From: Longimicrobiales bacterium
Lineage (GTDB): Bacteria; Gemmatimonadota; Gemmatimonadetes; Longimicrobiales; Gaopeijiaceae
Length of the DNA stretch: 64,000 nucleotides
Direction: 5' to 3'
Assembly (NCBI GenBank): GCA_951828585.1
Contig: OX639991.1
Span: forward strand, 3,380,576-3,444,575
Part shown: positions 59,162 to 64,000 of the stretch, in pieces
Layout of the letters: every line of letters begins with the position of its first letter
Position numbering within the stretch: the first letter of the stretch is position 1
Program-made: the position numbers and the translations under genes
The notes under the pieces: generated by a model
What the model was told of the DNA's origin: nothing
What the model saw: only the letters and a program-made list of their open reading frames with translations
Databases searched by the model: none

Positions 59162-60784
59162 ATGACCGGCCTTCTCGCTTCGATCCTGTACGAGGACTGG
59201 ATCCTCCACGCGCTGATCTGGCTGCCGCTGGTGGGAACGGCGCATGTGCTGCTGACGTCGGCCGAGAGGGCCAAGGACATCGCGTTCCGGTGGTCGGCGC
59301 TGGTCTTCGTGCTGAGCCTGGGACTGTGGTGGAGCTTCGATCCGGGCGACGGCGGCTTCACGATGGTGTCCACCGCGCCGTGGATCGAGTCCTGGGGCGT
59401 GAGCTATGCGCTGGGGATCGACGGCATCTCCGTCTTCATGGTCCTGCTCACGACCTTCACGAGCGCAATTGCGATCCTGGGGTCGTTCGAGTACGTGAAG
59501 AAGCGTCGCAAGGCCTTCTACGCCCTCATGCTGCTGCTGGAGATGGGGGTCGTCGGCTTCTTCCTGGCGACCGACATTTTCCTCTTCTACGTCTTCTTCG
59601 AGCTCACGCTGGTGCCCATGTACTTCATCGTGGGCATCTGGGGGGGACAGCGCCGGATCTACGCTGCGATCAAGTTCTTCCTGTACACGGCCGTGGGATC
59701 GCTGCTGATGCTGGTGGCCATCCTCTATGTGTACTTCAGCAGCGGGACGGGGTCATTCGGGTACGAAGCGTTCATGAACGCGGGACTGAGCCTGCGCGAG
59801 CAGTTATGGCTCTTCGCGGCCTTCGCTCTGGCCTTCGGCATCAAGGTGCCGATCTTCCCCTTCCACACCTGGCTGCCCGACGCCCACGTCGAGGCCCCCA
59901 CACCCGGATCGGTCATTCTGGCGTCGGTGCTCCTGAAGATGGGGACGTACGGCTTCCTGCGGTTCCTCCTGCCGTTCTTCCCCGAAGCGGCCCGGCACCC
60001 GGTGGTGGTCATGGTCATGCTGGTGCTGGGGGTCGTGGGGATCATCTACGCGGCGTGGGTCGCGGCGGTCCAGCCCGACGCCAAGAAGCTCGTCGCGTAC
60101 ACCTCCGTGGCCCACATGGGCTTCGTGGTGATCGGCGTCTTCGCGCTCACGCTGAACGGCCTCCAGGGCGGCATGGTGGTCATGATCAGCCACGGCATTT
60201 CGACGGGCGCTCTCTTCCTCCTGCTGGGCATGATGTACGAACGCAGACACAGCCGCCTCATCGAGGACTACGGCGGAATCGGCCGCGTGGCGCCCTGGTT
60301 CGCCACCGCCTTCGTGATCACCGCGCTGGCCTCCATCGGGCTGCCCGGCACGAGCGGATTCGTCGGCGAGTTCCTGGCGCTGCTCGGCACCTTCGAGACC
60401 CACATGGTGGTGGCCGCGATCGCCGCCACCGGGGTCGTCTTCGCGGCCTACTACATGCTGCCCATGGTGCAGCGGGTCCTCTTCAACAAGCTCGACAAGC
60501 CCGAGAACCGGACCTTCGCCGACCTCACCCGGCGCGAGATGGCGATCATGGCCCCCCTGGTCGCGCTGATGATCTGGATCGGCGTCCACCCCACGCCCTT
60601 CCTGGAGCGCATGGAGCCGAGCATCGAGGTGGTGCTGGAACGGGTGGAGGGGGCGCCGCGCGCGGCGGTGGAGACGATGGAAGGGGCCACCATGGTCGAG
60701 GCCACGGTCAATCCGGTCGAAGATCCCTCCGCCGACCCCGCCATCCTGCCGGCCCCCGCAAACGTGCCGGCCCGGGAGGACTGA
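59162..60784 (+). CDS. nuoM: NADH-quinone oxidoreductase subunit M
   Basis: A 540-residue antiporter-like subunit with LGIDGISVFMVLLTTF, EMGVVGFFLATDIFLFYVFF followed by ELTLVPMYFIVGIWGG, KVPIFPFHTWLPDAHVEAPT and YTSVAHMGFVVIG. The key Glu and Lys residues are present. The C-terminal 40 residues are Pro/Ala/Glu-rich and unconserved. Confidence 0.95.
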   Translation: MTGLLASILYEDWILHALIWLPLVGTAHVLLTSAERAKDIAFRWSALVFVLSLGLWWSFDPGDGGFTMVSTAPWIESWGVSYALGIDGISVFMVLLTTFTSAIAILGSFEYVKKRRKAFYALMLLLEMGVVGFFLATDIFLFYVFFELTLVPMYFIVGIWGGQRRIYAAIKFFLYTAVGSLLMLVAILYVYFSSGTGSFGYEAFMNAGLSLREQLWLFAAFALAFGIKVPIFPFHTWLPDAHVEAPTPGSVILASVLLKMGTYGFLRFLLPFFPEAARHPVVVMVMLVLGVVGIIYAAWVAAVQPDAKKLVAYTSVAHMGFVVIGVFALTLNGLQGGMVVMISHGISTGALFLLLGMMYERRHSRLIEDYGGIGRVAPWFATAFVITALASIGLPGTSGFVGEFLALLGTFETHMVVAAIAATGVVFAAYYMLPMVQRVLFNKLDKPENRTFADLTRREMAIMAPLVALMIWIGVHPTPFLERMEPSIEVVLERVEGAPRAAVETMEGATMVEATVNPVEDPSADPAILPAPANVPARED

Positions 60785-60788
60785 CTCC

Positions 60789-62285
60789 ATGCTCCTCGAC
60801 TACTCCTCCAGCTTCCACTACGTGATGGCCCTGCTCCCCGAGCTGGTCCTCACCGTGTGGGGCATGGTGGTGCTGATCGCAGGCGTGTCCCGCAAGCAGC
60901 GAGAGGGTCCGGGACAGGAGCTCGGCTGGCTCGCTCTCGCAGGACTCGCGCTGGCGGCGGTGACCAACGGGTGGCTCTATTCGGGCGTGAGCGAAGCGGG
61001 CACCGGCGCGATGATCGCCGTCGACCGCTTCCGCCTCTTCGCGAACTGGGTCTTCATCCTGGGCGCGGGCATGGCCATCGTGATCTCGCTGTCGTACGTG
61101 GCGCGGCAGAGGCTCCAGGCGGGCGAGTACTACTCACTCATCCTCTTCGCCGTTGTCGGGATGATGTTCATGGGCTCGGCCCGGGACCTGATGATGATCT
61201 TCCTGGGGCTGGAGCTCATGTCGATCGGGATCTACGCGCTGGCCGGATTCAACCGGCGCGACCGGCGGTCGGCGGAAGCGGGCCTCAAGTACTTCCTTCT
61301 GGGCGCCTTCGCCAGCGGCTTCCTCCTCTTCGGCATCGCGCTGGTGTACGGCGCGGCGGGGAGCACCAACATCACCGCCGTGGCTGCGGCCGTGCAGGAT
61401 GGAACGACGGTGGCCGGGCTCATGATTCCGGGAGTCGCGCTGCTGGCGACCGGCTTTGCCTTCAAGGTCTCGGCGGTGCCTTTCCACATGTGGGTGCCCG
61501 ACGTCTACGAGGGCGCCCCCACGCCGGTCACCGCGTTCATGGCCGCGTCGGTCAAGGCGGCGGCGTTCGTGGCGTTCCTGCGCGTCTTCATGGTGGGACT
61601 GGACGGGCTCTACGAGCAGTGGGCGAACATCCTGTGGTGGATCGCGGCCGTCACCATGGTGGCGGGGAACGTGATCGCGCTGGTCCAGTCGAGCGTGAAG
61701 CGCATGCTGGCGTACTCGTCGATCGCGCACGGGGGCTACCTGCTGGTTGCCATCGTCGCGGCCAACGACACGGCGGCGTCGGGTCTCCTCTTCTACCTGC
61801 TCGTGTACACGATCATGACCATCGGCGCCTTCGCGGTGGTGGTCACGGTGGGCAACCAGAGCGAAGCCAACGCGCGCATCGAGGACTACGGCGGGTTAGG
61901 GTGGCGGAAGCCGGTCCTGGGCGTGCTCATGACCGTGCTCCTGTTGTCGCTGGCGGGATTCCCGGGCACGGCCGGGTTCATCGCCAAGTATCACCTGCTC
62001 CTGGGGGCGGCCGAGTCGCGGCTCTGGTACCTGATCGTCATCCTCGTCCTGAGCACGGTCGTTTCGTACTGGTACTACCTGCGCGTGGCCTGGTACATGT
62101 GGATGAAGGAGGCCCCGCCGGGCGCCGATTCCGCCGATCCGGCGATCACCCCCTTCGCCACACGCATCGTGCTGGTGGTGAGCGTCGCGATCATCATCCT
62201 GGCGGGGATCTTCCCGGACGCCGTGCTGGAGCTGGCCGCGGGGTCGGCCGAGAGTCTGCGGGGGGTGGCGGGGGGGCGCCAGTAG
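60789..62285 (+). CDS. nuoN: NADH-quinone oxidoreductase subunit N
   Basis: The 498-residue third antiporter-like pump. It shows FLGLELMSIGIYALAGFNRR, SAEAGLKYFLLGAFASGFLL, FKVSAVPFHMWVPDVYEGAP, TPVTAFMAASVKAAAF and SSIAHGGYLLVA. It ends the nuo operon, which thus has all fourteen subunits in the standard order. Confidence 0.95.
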   Translation: MLLDYSSSFHYVMALLPELVLTVWGMVVLIAGVSRKQREGPGQELGWLALAGLALAAVTNGWLYSGVSEAGTGAMIAVDRFRLFANWVFILGAGMAIVISLSYVARQRLQAGEYYSLILFAVVGMMFMGSARDLMMIFLGLELMSIGIYALAGFNRRDRRSAEAGLKYFLLGAFASGFLLFGIALVYGAAGSTNITAVAAAVQDGTTVAGLMIPGVALLATGFAFKVSAVPFHMWVPDVYEGAPTPVTAFMAASVKAAAFVAFLRVFMVGLDGLYEQWANILWWIAAVTMVAGNVIALVQSSVKRMLAYSSIAHGGYLLVAIVAANDTAASGLLFYLLVYTIMTIGAFAVVVTVGNQSEANARIEDYGGLGWRKPVLGVLMTVLLLSLAGFPGTAGFIAKYHLLLGAAESRLWYLIVILVLSTVVSYWYYLRVAWYMWMKEAPPGADSADPAITPFATRIVLVVSVAIIILAGIFPDAVLELAAGSAESLRGVAGGRQ

Positions 62286-62295
62286 GAATCACGCC

Positions 62296-62949
62296 ATGAG
62301 AGCGATGTGTACTCTGCTGTCGGCCTGCCTCGCCCTGACGACGGCAGCGTGTGATCGAGCCGGGTTCGCGGCCGGGGAGCCCGCCGCGGGACAGTCCGAC
62401 GGCGCCGTGCGTCCCGATGGCGTGTATCCCGATCTGGTGGCCCTGACGGTTGCCGAACTCGTATCGGCGTTCGAGGCGTATGCCGGACCTCCGGCGTTCA
62501 CGCGGCCGTTCTTCATCGTCGAGGACGCCCTGCACGGCTTCCCGCCTCCGCCTCCGCTTCCCCCGCTCCCCCCGGGTAGACACCCCTGGAATCTCACGCT
62601 CGAGGAGCTTTCTCTCGCTCCTCCCGCACCACCCCGGAAGACCCATCTGGCCCTGCCCGCCCACCTTGACCAGGGGTTGCGGAATGCGGGAGAATGGACG
62701 CGCCGACACGAGTATGAAATCGGACACCCTGGGCGGCGGCGCTGGCCGAAGGACGTTGACCCGGGGCAGTTGTACCTGGTGCTGGCGGATGTCCGGGACT
62801 GCGATGATCGGAATTGCGAAATGGTGTGGTACCCGGGGGTTCCCGACCGACTCCGCGCAACGGGGATGACGAGTTGGAGGGTGACGGCCGTCGCCGTGCT
62901 GGGCGGGTGGACCTTGACGGAGCCCGTTGTCCTGGGAGCCATATCATGA
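62296..62949 (+). CDS. Putative lipoprotein of unknown function
   Basis: A 217-residue protein with a signal peptide and lipobox TAAC (cysteine 19). A proline run (FPPPPPLPPLPPG, about 82-94) splits it. The C-terminal half has VDPGQLYLVLADVRDCDD and RNCEMVWYPGVPDRLRATGM. I do not recognise a family. It lies 10 bp after nuoN and may be cotranscribed with it. Confidence 0.55.
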   Translation: MRAMCTLLSACLALTTAACDRAGFAAGEPAAGQSDGAVRPDGVYPDLVALTVAELVSAFEAYAGPPAFTRPFFIVEDALHGFPPPPPLPPLPPGRHPWNLTLEELSLAPPAPPRKTHLALPAHLDQGLRNAGEWTRRHEYEIGHPGRRRWPKDVDPGQLYLVLADVRDCDDRNCEMVWYPGVPDRLRATGMTSWRVTAVAVLGGWTLTEPVVLGAIS

Positions 62950-63071
62950 GCCGGTGCCGTCCCGGGGAATCGGGGGCACCATACCCGCGGTGATGGCTGA
63001 GCCGACCCGGCGCCTCGTCACTCGCGCTCCTCGCGCCGACCCGTCCACCGCTTCCTGAAGTCGGAGACCGC

Positions 63072-64000
63072 ATGCCGATACCCGAGCACATCTTTCGCGA
63101 GTACGACATCCGGGGCGTGGTCGACCGGGATCTGGATCGGCGGGTGGCCGAAGCGGTGGGGCGCGCCTACGGGTCGGAGCTGAGCGCGCGGCTGACGGGC
63201 GCGACTCCGCGCGTCGTGGTCGGCGAGGACAATCGCCCGTCGTCGCCGGCGTTGCGGGGCGGGCTCCTGCGCGGCCTGCGAGCGGCCGGGTGCGACGTTG
63301 TTTGGCTGGGAGTGGTCCCAACGCCCGTCACCTACTTCGGCGAATACGAATTCGGCGCCGACGGCGCGCTGCAGATAACGGGGTCCCACAACCCGCCCGA
63401 GTACAACGGCATCAAGATGACGATGGGGAAGGGGTCGGTGTACGGCGACGCCATCCGGGGTCTGCTGCGGCGGATCCGCGCGGGCGACGTGGCGGTGGGG
63501 GACGGGGGACTCGAAGTCATCGATCCGCTGCCCGCGTACGTGGCCGACGTGTCGGCGCGGTTTCGGCTCGCGCGCCCGGTGAGGGCGGTCGTGGACTGCG
63601 GTAACGGGACCGGGTCGGTGGTCGCGGTCGAGCTGCTGGAGGCGGTCGGCTTCGAGGTGATTCCGCTCTACTGCGAATCGGACGGGACCTTCCCCAACCA
63701 TCATCCCGATCCGACCGTGGACGAGTACGTGCGGGACATGATGGCGGAGGTGCGCGGCCGTGGCGCCGAGCTCGGGATCGGTTTCGACGGGGACGCGGAC
63801 CGCATCGGGGTGGTCGACGACCGGGGGCGGATCGTGCGGGGTGACATTCTGCTGCTGCTCTTCGGTCTCGATCTCCTGCGTCGGCGGGGACCGGGGGCGA
63901 CGCTGGTCTTCGACGTGAAGTGCTCGCAGGTGCTGGCCGACGAGTTCGAGCGCGCGGGCGGCGTGCCGCTGATGTGGAAGACGGGCCACTCCCTTATCAA
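63072..64000 (+). CDS. Phosphomannomutase/phosphoglucomutase, N-terminal part
   Basis: The frame from ATG 63072 stays open to the window end (309 residues seen). It has IFREYDIRGVV at the start, the catalytic serine loop QITGSHNPPEYNGIKM, VVDCGNGTGSVV, the metal-binding GFDGDADRIGVVDD and the start of the sugar-binding loop near KTGHSLI. This is the alpha-D-phosphohexomutase family (AlgC/ManB type), which interconverts hexose 1- and 6-phosphates for polysaccharide precursors. The C-terminal phosphate-binding domain is outside the window. Confidence 0.93.
   Translation, partial: MPIPEHIFREYDIRGVVDRDLDRRVAEAVGRAYGSELSARLTGATPRVVVGEDNRPSSPALRGGLLRGLRAAGCDVVWLGVVPTPVTYFGEYEFGADGALQITGSHNPPEYNGIKMTMGKGSVYGDAIRGLLRRIRAGDVAVGDGGLEVIDPLPAYVADVSARFRLARPVRAVVDCGNGTGSVVAVELLEAVGFEVIPLYCESDGTFPNHHPDPTVDEYVRDMMAEVRGRGAELGIGFDGDADRIGVVDDRGRIVRGDILLLLFGLDLLRRRGPGATLVFDVKCSQVLADEFERAGGVPLMWKTGHSLI

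Noticed and set aside
56947-59373. An 808-codon open frame on the minus strand
   Set aside because: It is antisense to nuoL and shows only charged, repetitive composition.

Overview
The window is high-GC bacterial chromosome, densely coded, with housekeeping genes in tight operons and frequent 1-10 base stop/start overlaps. Several traits suggest a Gram-negative diderm, and Gemmatimonadota or a relative is my best guess (about 0.6, from gene content and style only; no phylogeny could be run): outer-membrane plug/beta-barrel proteins, lipoproteins with lipoboxes, a TonB-type protein fused to an anti-sigma-like N-terminus, and complex I as fourteen separate genes. The 23S rRNA at 5057-8021 is the best marker for placing it.

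Layout. 1-4600: a cut creatininase-family gene, a secreted cyanophycinase-like peptidase, thrS and an IS110-family transposase. 4700-8260: a promoter, 23S rRNA, 5S rRNA and a strong terminator, with no 16S or tRNA beside them. 8386-13060: thiE-mltG-ruvX on the minus strand, a VOC protein, a small plug-domain protein, and a Fic-winged helix protein preceded by an operator-like repeat array. 13179-26934: icd, pepA, an outer-membrane protein, yicC-gmk-rpoZ-coaBC, a family-4 uracil-DNA glycosylase, dnaB, ispD-tsaC, a small phosphatase, aroE-comF. 26970-32042: gap, an ECF sigma factor with its anti-sigma/TonB partner, pgk, tpiA, secG. 32056-36421: an unusual 2-oxoacid dehydrogenase E1alpha, then E1beta, E2 and lipB. 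36468-41638: an RNase HI variant, carA, an HU protein, moaD-moaE-moaA and mdh. 41610-45194: an Ig-repeat/glutaminyl-cyclase lipoprotein, a secreted protein and two decaying gene remnants. 45195-47550: dcd and a complete DDE insertion sequence with a 5-bp target duplication. 47556-62285: a promoter, a near-perfect Rex operator and the complete nuoABCDEFGHIJKLMN operon. 62296-64000: a lipoprotein and the start of a phosphohexomutase.

How the parts work together. Most of the window is central metabolism: lower glycolysis (gap, pgk, tpiA), 2-oxoacid oxidation with lipoate attachment, TCA steps (icd, mdh) and complex I, which reoxidises NADH. The Rex-like site links complex I transcription to the NADH/NAD+ ratio. 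No CRISPR array, prophage or recognisable new multi-gene defence system was seen. The most notable signals are smaller: the Rex site beside a fresh insertion sequence, a Fic protein lacking its catalytic histidine but keeping operators and a winged helix, an E1alpha without its cofactor motif, an RNase HI with altered catalytic residues, a pgk with no standard start codon, and rRNA genes separated from 16S.
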